From Saturnia japonica (Eukaryota > Arthropoda > Insecta > Lepidoptera > Saturniidae), in the NCBI GenBank assembly GCA_033032175.1, contig CM065312.1, positions 7,626,001 to 7,690,000 on the forward strand: 64,000 bases of DNA, in the 5' to 3' direction. Within the stretch, counting starts at the first letter, position 1; each line of letters opens with the position of its first letter. Made by a program: the position numbers and the translations under genes. The notes beneath the pieces were generated by a model that saw nothing but the letters and a program-made list of their open reading frames with translations, searched no databases and was not told the origin of the DNA. Shown in pieces: positions 43,894 to 56,067 of the stretch.

Positions 43894-44030
43894 TATTTAG
43901 GTGTAGTGAAATCAAACATAGGCGATTTAACCGTGATTCGTGCTTTGTGAATATTTCGGATTCCTGAGACGCAGCGTGGTACTAGCGGCTAGCAGTCAGT
44001 CTTGCCTCACAATCACTACTTTCGATCGAT
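43894..44030. promoter_or_regulatory. 137-bp identical block, copy 2
   Basis: Same sequence as 34493-34629 and 51558-51694. Confidence 0.5.
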
Positions 44031-45220
44031 CAAAATATTGTCATATGTCTACGCCATGAAATTAACCTAATACGTTATTCCCTACAGGCTTCTAGGGTCG
44101 GTAAACTTTTTCTTAATATCTCGTTTAGCAGAAAGTCTCATTTGACGTATCTCTTTTAGTCTGATTTAATAATAGTTTGGATAGCGCAAAAACTCCAAAT
44201 AACGACATATATGACAGCTATACGAGAACTTTAGCACAAAATAGAAAAATAAATAATTGGAAGTTAAATAATTTGGATTATTTTTGCATAATTTCATTTT
44301 ATTCTAATCTATATTAAAAATTTAATACAGTATTACATACATTCCTTTTTATTCAATAGTCAATAGGCTATATAAACCATACGAATGATCATAAGTGCCA
44401 TGCATTTAAATGCATTTAATTTCATCAAATTCGGTCAAGTAGTTTCTGCGTAATTGGAATACAAATTAACAGAATGGCAGACCTAAATTTCAAAAACTGT
44501 CGAAATGTTTTTGTCTATCATTCTAAAGCCTTCTTCTAAATTCTAAAGTAGTATGTTTTTTTTTCATTTATATTTTATGTACTTACAGGTTTCGACTCTT
44601 TACTGTTTTATTATAAGTACTAGCTGGGCCCGACGGTTTCACCCGTGTTAATTTTATCTGACTAACACCGCGCCACCAACGCGCCCGGGTACTCTATTAA
44701 AGTTGTTCTTTACTTCCCGCAAATACAAATTATTTAAATTTTCATTATCTTCTAAACTATATGTCCAAATAACATACTATATAGAGCAAACTTTAACTTC
44801 ATAAAAACTTTTATGATGAAGTAACTTTTGTTCGTAAGGGTTAATATACCATGTATAAAAATAATGCTTATTAATCACTTTTTAGTTTTCAACAAACCTT
44901 TGTCACAAAATACCTTATTGTGGATTATATATCATAGATAGGCATGTGCTATCGCTGACTTTTTTATATATACTAAGAACCAATATCTTTCTAAAAAATT
45001 GTATTTTCGTATCATTAACGATTACTCCAGCGCACGCGTATAAACAGTTCCAGAAGGCATCAACTTCTGAGTTACGTAAAAAAAACAATATTTAAGGGTA
45101 ACTGAGAGTTGTAGTATAATATTAGATAGCCTATACTATTCCTCGTGAGACTGGCTATCATATACAAAAACAAATATATTTAAACAAACTAAAAAGTATA
45201 GATAGATTTAATCTGGGTAC

Positions 45221-45670
45221 TGTTACGACCTGTTACAACCCGATCAAAAAGATATAAAAATCCTGTTCCCGAAATAATTCGAAGCAACTACATAAATCTC
45301 AGAACTTCAAAATAATGTTCGCGTCGTAAATAACCGCGGCGCATGTTTGCGTAAACATCGCAGTTTACACACACATGTATTATAGGGCATATCGCCTCGA
45401 TTACGTCATCGAGTAGGCACAGAAAGTAAACGTTGAGAAAGTTAGCGACGATTCACGATTTTTCTGCGATCGTTTAGTGTAGGTATTTTAGCGATTCAGG
45501 CGCGGCTTCGAGGCAGTTCCGTTTTGAATTATAAAGCGATGATAACGAGCGATAAAAAGGAAGCGAAACCACAGTGCTGTGAGTTCGTAATATTTATAAC
45601 TGTGTGGAATTCGAATAAATCTTCTTCACATCAAACATCGGCATTTTTAATACCCACCACGGGTGTAACA
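45221..45670. mobile_element. Solo LTR, 450 bp (unit 2)
   Basis: Begins TGTTACGACCTGTTACAACC and ends CCACGGGTGTAACA, so the ends are TGTTAC/GTAACA inverted repeats. It is flanked by GTAC on both sides (45217-45220 and 45671-45674), a 4-bp target duplication typical of gypsy-like elements. Unit 1 lacks it at the matching place (about 35.9 kb). The 75-codon frame overlapping it (45524-45751) has no motif. Confidence 0.8.
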
Positions 45671-45839
45671 GTACAAATGTCGAGAAGTCAAAATAAAAAA
45701 AAAATGTATTTTTTATGTTCCTTATGTTTCGATATAGGATTAATTTTATAAAGTAGAGTAAAAAAAAACATATTTAGACCAATGATTAGATTAGATCGAG
45801 TAGAATTGCATAAAGTCTGAAAGATCTGTTTATAATCTA

Positions 45840-46560
45840 TAAACAAATAAATAAAATTGAAGTGTCTGTTTGTAATGACAAAATAACAGCTTTTTACTAT
45901 ATGCTTGTGAAAGTATAATATGCGACACATATAAAAAATGACATTTTTTTTTAATTCAGTCTGTCTGTTTGTTCCGGATAGTCTCCCAAGAGGTTGGGCC
46001 AATTTTGACGGGACTTTCACTGGCAGATAGATGATATTATAAAGAGTATCTGAGGCTACTTTTATTTTAAACTATTCACTGCAGACAAATGGGGTTTATG
46101 CGTGTTAGTAGCCTTGGGTCTCGCATGGTGTACTATAATGGTTTGGTCGCGGTGAGTGGAAACGGGTAGGTGGGGATGTAAAAATGTGTTATGGGATACT
46201 TTTATCCTTTTCTAACATATTTATTCCATATATGAGTAAAGTTGAGTGTGTTTATGTGTATGACAATCGTGAGAATCTTACTAAATCATTCCAGATTATT
46301 CCAAAATATTCCAGAAAGTTCGAGAATGCTCTTTAATATTTCAGAATGATCTAGAATATTCTAAACTTATAAAAAATACAGAATCTAGAATCCCCGTATG
46401 TATGTTCTCTATGGTGTCTAAAACAGCTGGAATGATTTTGATAAAATTTTCAGACAATATTCATATTAGCCCAGCAGGTGATTCTGTAAAGTGTGGTTGC
46501 GATAGGATAAACAATCTGAGTTAAGGAAACGCATGGCCGAGTTTGATAGTAATGTATAAA
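45840..46560. repeat. Helitron-like repeat (unit 2)
   Basis: Same layout as 36030-36775, with GTCTCCCAAGAGGTTGGGCC and CACTGGCAGATAGATGAT. Contains the pentamer array. Confidence 0.5.
46289..46361. repeat. Heat-shock-element-like pentamer array (unit 2)
   Basis: Fifteen pentamers in 5-bp register: TTC, GAT, TTC, AAA, TTC, GAA, TTC, GAA, CTC, TAA, TTT, GAA, ATC, GAA, TTC. A perfect four-unit run TTC-GAA-TTC-GAA lies at 46309-46326. Confidence 0.6.
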
Positions 46561-47007
46561 ATATCTAGTAATAAATTGTCTAGATATATTATTTTATTTT
46601 TTATACCTTGAAAGTTGTTAAATCATTCAAAATTATCCTAATTTAATTACAATGTTCCGCATTGTTTTAAAAATTTAGAAAATCATCAGGAAAGCTCCAA
46701 ATTATACGTAATACAATTAAATAAAAAAAAAAGATTCCAATTCGCCTAGAATTTTCTGGATTGTTCTGAAAGTTTTATCTATAAAATTCGAAAATAAATT
46801 TAAATGTTTTAAAACCAATTAAAAAAATATTTTATCGGTCTACGACGTTCTGGATTTTATGAAAAAATCTTGATAACATTCTGACAAGTTCTACAATATA
46901 TATAAAGCTCGTAGATTACACGAAATTTATCGGAATAACCCTATCGGGAAATATTCTAGTACGATTAGAATTAACTTCAAGTGATATATCACATATATAT
47001 TTGACAT

Positions 47008-47260
47008 TCAAATAACTTCGAAATTATCCTCACGTTTTCGAAATTTTTTGAACATTCCACAAAATTTTGCGGGTACTGGGGATAAATATATTACCAATAA
47101 ATACCCCAGCTTAGGCTTCCCTTCCCTTTTAGAAACTGGCTGGACGTTTGCAAGCTTCCAAGACTTTGGAACATTGCCAGATTCCAGAGAGAGGCGGAAA
47201 AGACGTGTCAGAATAGGAGCCAACTCAACCTTTAATAAAAGATTATTGTCTTTACATAAG
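47008..47260 (-). pseudogene. Remnant of the Jockey-like RT (unit 2)
   Basis: The minus strand reads APILTRLFRLSLESGNVPKS and WKLANVQPVSK, the region just before the RT fingers of the element at 39.1-40.6 kb. The rest is missing because of a deletion joining unit-1 positions of about 37,315 and 40,468. Confidence 0.7.
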
Positions 47261-47524
47261 TAGCTGACATTTTAAGTTTATTTTAACGATTCCTAAGCTT
47301 CTCTACTAGTTGTTTAATTTAAAACGAATGAACATTTTCATAAAACTCTTAAGACCCTTTAATGCTAATTTTGTAATTTATACGATTTTATTGTTTTAAT
47401 TATGTTTATATCTTTCAAGAAGAATATTAAATTAAAGATTGCTAAGTAGATGGTATTAGCCATAGTGTAAATTTACTGTTAGAAAGTGTTTCATGACTGC
47501 ATTATACTGTATATTAGGATTAAC

Positions 47525-48190
47525 TGTGCCCCACGGTTTCATCCGTGTTAATTTTATACGACAAACACCGCGCCGCCGCGCCGCCTCCAACGCACCCGTG
47601 TAGTCTATCAAAAGTGTTCTTCTCGTAAGTACAATTTATATACATTTACCATTATCTTCTAAACTATACATGCTAAACATGCTATAAAGAGAAAAATTTA
47701 ACTTCATAAAATTGTCTTTATGATGAAGTAACTTTTTTTTGGTAAGGATTAATAGGCCATGCCTAAAAATAATGCTCATATATCAATTTTTAATCTTTAA
47801 CGAAAGACAATTTCAAAATACCTTATTGTGGTTATGTATAAGAGTTAGGCATATGCTACTGTGGACTTTTTTAGATATACTAAGGGCCAATATTTCTATG
47901 TAATATTGTATTTACGTATCATTAACCATTACGCCAGCGCACGTGGATAAAGCAGTTCAGCAGGGCTTCTAATTCCGACACATTTAACAAAAATCAATAT
48001 TTTAGGCCAGGTGAGAGGTGTAGTCTAATATTAGATAGCCCATACTGTTTCCCTTGAAACTTGATATCATATACAAAAATAATATTTAGAATCCGACTGG
48101 TAGTTTCAGAGATTAGCGTGTTTGAGCAAACAAAGAAACAAACACAAAAACTTTTCGGCTTTACATATTAGTTTAGGTTAAAAATATGAG
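47525..48190. repeat. Interspersed repeat (GTGCCCCACGG family, unit 2)
   Basis: Counterpart of 40870-41530. Confidence 0.5.
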
Positions 48191-48208
48191 TTACTCCAGT
48201 AGCAACTT

Positions 48209-48308
48209 TTTTTTTTTTAACTGACTACACTGTTAGCCTTAGGGGCCCTATCCAAAAACAGAGCCGCTGCGGCTTTTACAGCTTCACCGGACTTGAGAGT
48301 AGCAACTT
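48209..48308 (-). mobile_element. 100-bp SINE-like insertion (unit 2)
   Basis: Poly-T start, then AACTGACTACACTGTTAGCC. Flanked by the 11-bp repeat AGTAGCAACTT (48198-48208 and 48298-48308; the interval given includes one repeat copy). The unit-1 site at about 41.55 kb is empty. A poly-A tail plus an 11-bp duplication indicates retroposition on the minus strand. Confidence 0.7.
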
Positions 48309-48408
48309 GTTATTTAAACATCATTTATACTTCGACGTGCCCGTTTATCACATACAATTTTGCGTGTCGAAAGTCAATGCTCAAAGTTCCCATATTGTTA
48401 ATACAACT

Positions 48409-49075
48409 AGCGGTGTGTCCGCGGTTCTGCACACGTTTGTAGTGTAGTAGTTATTATTACTGATACTGTTGACAATTCATATGCCGTATCAATTGGGGAA
48501 TGAATGGTATGTATTTCTCGTGTACAATTTTCATCAAAATCGGTTGAAAATTAGTATTTTCTTCTACGAATTCTAATATATTATTGACTATTCCTATAGC
48601 CTCTAATTATTATGCTATGACGTATGCTTCCCGTCTACAAAATTTGATCAGAGCCGTTTGAGAATTAATGAAAAAATAATTTTTTGAACTTCTTTTTTTA
48701 CAGTTTGTAGAAGTAATGTTCGAATTTTTATTGCCCATCAATTATGTAATTAGGTACTTATACTTCTCGTGTACAAAATTTCATTCAAATCGGTTAAGAA
48801 TTAATGAATTTTTTTTTTTTTTTTTTTTTTTACGTTTCCTAAATTGTTATTGAAAATTCACATAGCTATAAGAATCATCAACAATACATAAAGACATAGA
48901 AAAATACTTGTAGTAAAAGATTAAGTGAAATATTGTACACGTGAAGTATACTAATAATATGTCATTTCTCAACTGATACACTATATGAACTGACAATAAT
49001 ATGAGTAAAAAATAAATAACGTCTAGGTAAATACTGCGTAAAAAACGCGTGTGGAGCTGCAGGCTCAACGCTAGT
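48409..49075. repeat. Helitron-like repeat with CTAG at both ends (unit 2)
   Basis: Begins CTAGCGGTGTGTCCGCGGTT and ends GGAGCTGCAGGCTCAACGCT followed by AG. Contains a long poly-T run near 48,810-48,831. Confidence 0.5.
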
Positions 49076-49899
49076 TGATTATAAAACTTATTATTGATTA
49101 TTTATTAAACATGCAGAATTTGTGCATATAGATATTAATGACATTTTATTTAGGCTTGAACCTGGGGTTCTTATGTGATTTTCATTTTATTTCATAAAGC
49201 TTAATAAAATGAAATTAATAATAAGTATACGTATGTAACTAAAAGAAAAATCTTTAATTAAGGCGATATCATATTTTTTTATTCATAAATTCGATCAAAC
49301 GTTTATATTACATAACTCAGTGTTTGATTACTAATCACAGAGTATTTAGGTATTCTGTTTACTAGTTTTTCATATATGAATGAATGAATTACTATTTTCT
49401 AGTACTTACGTAATTTTATTAAAAAATAATGAACATATAAAAAATATACAGCTGATGTGGACTGTACGTGCCAGAAAAACATAACTAAGTTTAACTAACA
49501 TCTTGTAAGTTATTTGAATTGATTGTATTATTATTGTCATAGGTTCGTGTAGTAGTGAAATAGTTTTGACTATAAAAATTACAAAAAATAATTATTAGCA
49601 GAGCACATTAAAAAGTAAGAAGGATTGGAATCTTTGAGTGTAGAAACTTATTGAGAAAGAAAAAATGTAACATTGAGTCAATTTTAATTTGAAGGCTTTT
49701 TATATTTCTGAGTATTATTTACATTATGTACATCTTTTATTGTAATTATTGCTACATTGTCCATCGGAATTAAAAAAAGGGATAATTCACACAAAGTTGG
49801 TAAAGGTAAGTAGCACAGTAAGCAAACTTAATCACGTTTCCATCAACGATATTATTATTTAAACAACAAAAATCGTAGTATATTTTAGGTTTCATTAAA

Positions 49900-50165
49900 A
49901 AAAATTTTTTTTATTTTATTTTGTATTTATTTATTTATTAAAACTTAAATTTACACTTAAATTTTAACAATGGCTCCAAACTAGGCATGCCTGTGTCTTG
50001 GGAACCTTACATACGAGTTACCATTTTATACTTACTCATAATAACATCTGAAATCATTACATTACACATTACTTATTTCGATTATACTACATACCATACC
50101 GTTATATAGTATGCAATACAGACACATATTTTATACTACATAAACATAATTATATAAAACATATA
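49900..50165 (-). mobile_element. 3' fragment of a non-LTR element in 3' flank of copy 3
   Basis: T-rich start (ATTTTATTTTGTATTTATTT), then CAATGGCTCCAAACTAGGCA and CTTGGGAACCTTACATACGA. It splits a flank that is continuous in copies 1 and 2 and sits at the same site in copy 4 (about 57,567-57,830). Confidence 0.6.
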
Positions 50166-50213
50166 AAAATACAAATAGTGTAGGTGTCCTAAAATATTTA
50201 TTATTATTCTCAT

Positions 50214-51118
50214 TTAAATATGTCCGTAACCATAGCCGCCGTAAGAACGAGCAGGGGAATAAGAGTACGAGGCAACAGGGGCGACATAGGAGCTGACAGC
50301 TGGAGCAGAGTGAACATAGCGAGACACTGATGAGATAGCTGGTGCGTATGCGATCGATCTTACGATAGGAGCCGAGTAAGTTCTATAGGTAGGGGCAATT
50401 CCATAACTGCCATGACCACCGTAACCGCCATGGCCGTACGAGCCGTAGCCGTAACTGGAAGAGTATCCTAGGCCGTTGCCGTAAAGGTAGCTAGCTTGAG
50501 CTACACCGACGAGGCAGACAATAGCTACGAACTGAAAAAAAATTTAAAAAGATTTATGTAGAGCAACATTTTTATGAGTCAGGTTATTTACGACCCCTGC
50601 TATGGAATTACTAAACTGATCGATAGTACAAAACGGTAGGTATTATTAACCAATAAACATGATGTATAAATTCCTTTCAAAAGGTGTTGAACAAATCTAC
50701 ATAGCACCCAGTAGGTAGTTTGTAAATTATTGTTATAGTAATTCCAATAAAAGTCAAAATATAGTTTTTCATATCTATTCTACGCGTTTCTAATAATATA
50801 TTTAAAAATAAATTGTTTGTTTTTGTCGCCAACTTGTTAAACAGCTATGCAATTTTCAGTACCTACTAATGATTCGCAACATCGAAATGTTCATAGAAAC
50901 AGAAAATGTAACCATTATCACCCATTTTTTTTGTCCATAGCTAGGCCACTTATATATTTGACTGGGATTGAATCAAATATTGAGACCGGGATTAGTGAAT
51001 GGGATGAAAATATATGTTGGCTTAACCACATTGACGTATAAGCCAGATAAAATTTGTATTGTAAATTTATAATCCACATTTAGAGTTAAATTTGAAACCG
51101 GCTTACCTTAGCGATCAT
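50214..51118 (-). CDS. Gly/Tyr-rich cuticular protein, array copy 3, C-terminally truncated
   Basis: Exon 1 is 51107-51118 (M-I-A-K) and exon 2 is 50214-50531, giving 109 residues. The last 16 residues of the family are missing: after GYGYGH the frame reads Ile then a stop at 50214-50216. AATAAA follows 11 bp downstream, so a transcript could still be processed. The body matches copy 4 (V-A-Q, GHGSYG, RTY, SPARSY) while the first codon of exon 2 (Phe), the intron and the promoter match copy 2. One private change gives SSSYG for SSGYG. Whether the shortened protein is used is unknown; it lacks the aromatic K-Y-L-W tail. Confidence 0.75.
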
Positions 51119-51176
51119 TTTGATGTGTATTGTTTGAGTTACAAGTGTTGAATGCTTCTTGATGTAAGAATAACAG

Positions 51177-51184
51177 TTTATATA
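51177..51184 (-). promoter_or_regulatory. TATA box of copy 3
   Basis: TATATAAA on the minus strand, 59 bp before the start codon. Confidence 0.65.
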
Positions 51185-51557
51185 CTAACTCACCAGAATT
51201 TCGGAAACAAAGCGACCTCGACATTGGCATATTTAGAAGTTTTAATGAAATTGGAGTATAATTTTATTGTAACACAAATTTTGTTTAAAATTCTGTTTTG
51301 AAATTAAAATACAATTTTTTAATCATTCTTTTAACGAAGCTGAGATTGGTTCACCTTACATTGAACGAGGCTACTGTATTGATTTGAGGCTCTAAGATAT
51401 ATACATATATGTACATCGAAGTACCGTGTAATAAAGTTGACAGTTAAGAACAGTGGATATGTCTAAATTCTTTTTGTAGGTATTTTATATTACTCTTGCT
51501 ATGTCTGCGACTTCGTCCACGTGGAATTTTGTGTATGAAAAACAGCGGGAAAAAAGG

Positions 51558-51694
51558 TATTTAGGTGTAGTGAAATCAAACATAGGCGATTTAACCGTGA
51601 TTCGTGCTTTGTGAATATTTCGGATTCCTGAGACGCAGCGTGGTACTAGCGGCTAGCAGTCAGTCTTGCCTCACAATCACTACTTTCGATCGAT
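51558..51694. promoter_or_regulatory. 137-bp identical block, copy 3
   Basis: Same sequence as 34493-34629 and 43894-44030. Confidence 0.5.
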
Positions 51695-52884
51695 CAAAAT
51701 ATTGTCATATGTCTACGCCATGAAATTAACCTAATACGTTATTCCCTACAGGCTTCTAGGGTCGGTAAACTTTTTCTTAATATCTCGTTTAGCAGAAAGT
51801 CTCATTTGACGTATCTCTTTTAGTCTGATTTAATAATAGTTTGGATAGCGCAAAAACTCCAAATAACGACATATATGACAGCTATACGAGAACTTTAGCA
51901 CAAAATAGAAAAATAAATAATTGGAAGTTAAATAATTTGGATTATTTTTGCATAATTTCATTTTATTCTAATCTATATTAAAAATTTAATACAGTATTAC
52001 ATACATTCCTTTTTATTCAATAGTCAATAGGGTATATAAACCATACGAATGATCATAAGTGCCATGCATTTAAATGCATTTAATTTCATCAAATTCGGTC
52101 AAGTAGTTTCTGCGTAATTGGCATACAAATTAACAGAATGGCAGACCTAAATTTCAAAAACTGTCGAAATGTTTTTGTCTATCATTCTAAAGCCTTCTTC
52201 TAAATTCTAAAGTAGTATGTTTTTTTTTCATTTATATTTTATGTACTTACAGGTTTCGACTCTTTACTGTTTTATTATAAGTACTAGCTGGGCCCGACGG
52301 TTTCACCCGTGTTAATTTTATCTGACTAACACCGCGCCACCAACGCGCCCGGGTACTCTATTAAAGTTGTTCTTTACTTCCCGCAAATACAAATTATTTA
52401 AATTTTCATTATCTTGTAAACTATATGTCCAAATAACATACTATATAGAGCAAACTTTAACTTCATAAAAACTTTTATGATGAAGTAACTTTTGTTCGTA
52501 AGGGTTAATATACCATGTATAAAAATAATGCTTATTAATCACTTTTTAGTTTTCAACAAACCTTTGTCACAAAATACCTTATTGTGGCTTATATATCATA
52601 GATAGGCATGTGCTATCGCTGACTTTTTTATATATACTAAGAACCAATATCTTTCTAAAAAATTGTATTTTCGTATCATTAACGATTACTCCAGCGCACG
52701 CGTATAAACAGTTCCAGAAGGCATCAACTTCTGAGTTACGTAAAAAAAACAATATTTAAGGGTAACTGAGAGTTGTAGTATAATATTAGATAGCCTATAC
52801 TATTCCTCGTGAGACTGGCTATCATATACAAAAACAAATATATTTAAACAAACTAAAAAGTATAGATAGATTTAATCTGGGTAC

Positions 52885-53334
52885 TGTTACGACCTGTTAC
52901 AACCCGATCAAAAAGATATAAAAATCCTGTTCCCGAAATAATTCGAAGCAACTACATAAATCTCAGAACTTCAAAATAATGTTCGCGTCGTAAATAACCG
53001 CGGCGCATGTTTGCGTAAACATCGCAGTTTACACACACATGTATTATAGGGCATATCGCCTCGATTACGTCATCGAGTAGGCATAGAAAGTAAACGTTGA
53101 GAAAGTTAGCGACGATTCACGATTTTTCTGCGATCGTTTAGTGTAGGTATTTTAGCGATTCAGGCGCGGCTTCGAGGCAGTTCCGTTTTGAATTATAAAG
53201 CGATGATAACGAGCGATAAAAAGGAAGCGAAACCACAGTGCTGTGAGTTCGTAATATTTATAACTGTGTGGAATTCGAATAAATCTTCTTCACATCAAAC
53301 ATCGGCATTTTTAATACCCACCACGGGTGTAACA
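52885..53334. mobile_element. Solo LTR, 450 bp (unit 3)
   Basis: Same element as 45221-45670, with GTAC at 52881-52884 and 53335-53338. One base difference noticed (AGGCATAG versus AGGCACAG). It was duplicated with the unit, not inserted twice. Confidence 0.8.
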
Positions 53335-53503
53335 GTACAAATGTCGAGAAGTCAAAATAAAAAAAAAATGTATTTTTTATGTTCCTTATGTTTCGATATA
53401 GGATTAATTTTATAAAGTAGAGTAAAAAAAAACATATTTAGACCAATGATTAGATTAGATCGAGTAGAATTGCATAAAGTCTGAAAGATCTGTTTATAAT
53501 CTA

Positions 53504-54224
53504 TAAACAAATAAATAAAATTGAAGTGTCTGTTTGTAATGACAAAATAACAGCTTTTTACTATATGTTGGTGAAAGTATAATATGCGACACATATAAAA
53601 AATGACATTTTTTTTTAATTCAGTCTGTCTGTTTGTTCCGGATAGTCTCCCAAGAGGTTGGGCCAATTTTGACGGGACTTTCACTGGCAGATAGATGATA
53701 TTATAAAGAGTATCTGAGGCTACTTTTATTTTAAACTATTCACTGCAGACAAATGGGGTTTATGCGTGTTAGTAGCCTTGGGTCTCGCATGGTGTACTAT
53801 AATGGTTTGGTCGCGGTGAGTGGAAACGGGTAGGTGGGGATGTAAAAATGTGTTATGGGATACTTTTATCCTTTTCTAACATATTTATTCCATATATGAG
53901 TAAAGTTGAGTGTGTTTATGTGTATGACAATCGTGAGAATCTTACTAAATCATTCCAGATTATTCCAAAATATTCCAGAAAGTTCGAGAATGCTCTTTAA
54001 TATTTCAGAATGATCTAGAATATTCTAAACTTATAAAAAATACAGAATCTAGAATCCCCGTATGTATGTTCTCTATGGTGTCTAAAACAGCTGGAATGAT
54101 TTTGATAAAATTTTCAGACAATATTCATATTAGCCCAGCAGGTGATTCTGTAAAGTGTGGTTGCGATAGGATAAACAATCTGAGTTAAGGAAACGCATGG
54201 CCGAGTTTGATAGTAATGTATAAA
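53504..54224. repeat. Helitron-like repeat (unit 3)
   Basis: Counterpart of 45840-46560. Confidence 0.5.
53953..54025. repeat. Heat-shock-element-like pentamer array (unit 3)
   Basis: Same fifteen pentamers as 46289-46361. Confidence 0.6.
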
Positions 54225-54669
54225 ATATCTAGTAATAAATTGTCTAGATATATTATTTTATTTTTTATACCTTGAAAGTTGTTAAATCATTCAAAATTAT
54301 CCTAATTTAATTACAATGTTCCGCATTGTTTTAAAAATTTAGAAAATCATCAGGAAAGCTCCAAATTATACGTAATACAATTAAATAAAAAAAAAGATTC
54401 CAATTCGTCTAGAATTTTCTGGATTGTTCTGAAAGTTTTATCTATAAAATTCGAAAATAAATTTAAATGTTTTAAAACCAATTAAAAAATTATTTTATCG
54501 GTCTACGACGTTCTGGATTTTATGAAAAATCTTGATAACATTCTGACAAGTTCTACAATATATATAAAGCTCGTAGATTACACGAAATTTATCGGAATAA
54601 CCCTATCGGGAAATATTCTAGTACGATTAGAATTAACTTCAAGTGATATATCACATATATATTTGACAT

Positions 54670-54924
54670 TCAAATAACTTCGAAATTATCCTCACGTTTT
54701 CGAAATTTTTTGAACATTCCACAAAATTTTGCGGGTACTGGGGATAAATATATTACCAATAAATACCCCAGCTTAGGCTTCCCTTCCCTTTTAGAAACTG
54801 GCTGGACGTTTGCAAGCTTCCAAGACTTTGGAACATTGCCAGATTCCAGAGAGAGGCGGAAAAGACGTGTCAGAATAGGAGCCAACTCAACCTTTAATAA
54901 AAGATTATTGTCTTTACATAAGTA
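54670..54924 (-). pseudogene. Remnant of the Jockey-like RT (unit 3)
   Basis: Same 71-codon frame as in unit 2, with the same deletion junction at about 54,772. Confidence 0.7.
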
Positions 54925-55187
54925 GCTGACATTTTAAGTTTATTTTAACGATTCCTAAGCTTCTCTACTAGTTTTTAATTTAAAACGAATGAACATTTTC
55001 ATAAAACTCTTAAGACCCTTTAATGCTAATTTTGTAATTTATACGATTTTATTGTTTTAATTATGTTTATATCTTTCAAGAAGAATATTAAATTAAAGAT
55101 TGCTAAGTAGATGGTATTAGCCATAGTGTAAATTTACTGTTAGAAAGTGTTTCATGACTGCATTATACTGTATATTAAGATTAACTG

Positions 55188-55860
55188 TGCCCCACGGTTT
55201 CATCCGTGTTAATTTTATACGACAAACACCGCGCCGCCGCGCCGCCTCCAACGCACCCGTGTAGTCTATCAAAATTGTTCTTCTCGTAAGTACAATTTAT
55301 ATACATTTACCATTATCTTCTAAACTATACATGCTAAACATGCTATAAAGAGAAAAATTTAACTTCATAAAATTGTCTTTATGATGAAGTAACTTTTTTT
55401 TGGTAAGGATTAATAGGCCATGCCTAAAAATAATGCTCATATATCAATTTTTAATCTTTAACGAAAGACAATTTCAAAATACCTTATTGTGGTTATGTAT
55501 AAGAGTTAGGCATATGCTACTGTGGACTTTTTTAGATATACGAAGGGCCAATATTTCTATGTAATATTGTATTTACGTATCATTAACCATTACGCCAGCG
55601 CACGTGGATAAAGCAGTTCAGCAGGGCTTCTAATTCCGACACATTTAACAAAAATCAATATTTTAGGCCAGGTGAGAGGTGTAGTCTAATATTAGATAGC
55701 CCATACTGTTTCCCTTGAAACTTGATATCATATACAAAAATAATATTTAGAATCCGACTGGTAGTTTCAGAGATTAGCGTGTTTGAGCAAACAAAGAAAC
55801 AAACACAAAAACTTTTCGGCTTTACATATTAGTTTAGGTTAAAAATATGAGTTACTCCAG
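55188..55860. repeat. Interspersed repeat (GTGCCCCACGG family, unit 3)
   Basis: Counterpart of 40870-41530 and 47525-48190. Confidence 0.5.
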
Positions 55861-55869
55861 TAGCAACTT

Positions 55870-55970
55870 TTTTTTTTTTTAACTGACTACACTGTTAGCC
55901 TTAGGGGCCCTATCCAAAAACAGAGCCGCTGCGGCTTTTACAGCTTCACCGGACTTGAGAGTAGCAACTT
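55870..55970 (-). mobile_element. SINE-like insertion (unit 3)
   Basis: Same insertion as 48209-48308, flanked by AGTAGCAACTT at 55859-55869 and 55960-55970. Confidence 0.7.
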
Positions 55971-56067
55971 GTTATTTAAACATCATTTATACTTCGACGT
56001 GCCCGTTTATCACATACAATTTTGCGTGTCGAAAGTCAATGCTCAAAGTTCCCATATTGTTAATACA

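Larger units (their letters stand above)
42870..50213. repeat. Tandem duplication, first unit (copy 2 intron, 5' flank and copy 3 3' flank)
   Basis: Corresponds to about 50,535-57,866 with an offset of 7,662-7,666 bp at several anchors. Side-by-side reading shows only scattered single changes and poly-T length differences. Unit content in order is intron, exon 1, promoter, 137-bp block, repeats, solo LTR, pentamer array, RT remnant, SINE-like insertion, repeats, and the 3' flank of the next gene. Confidence 0.85.

Noticed and set aside
45524..45751. 75-codon plus-strand frame, repeated at 53188-53415
   Set aside because: It runs across a solo LTR and its flank; the duplication explains its conservation.
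45688..46020. 110-codon minus-strand frame, repeated at 53352-53684
   Set aside because: It lies in Helitron-like repeat sequence, is rich in Phe/Ile/Tyr from AT-rich DNA, and is conserved only because the unit is duplicated.
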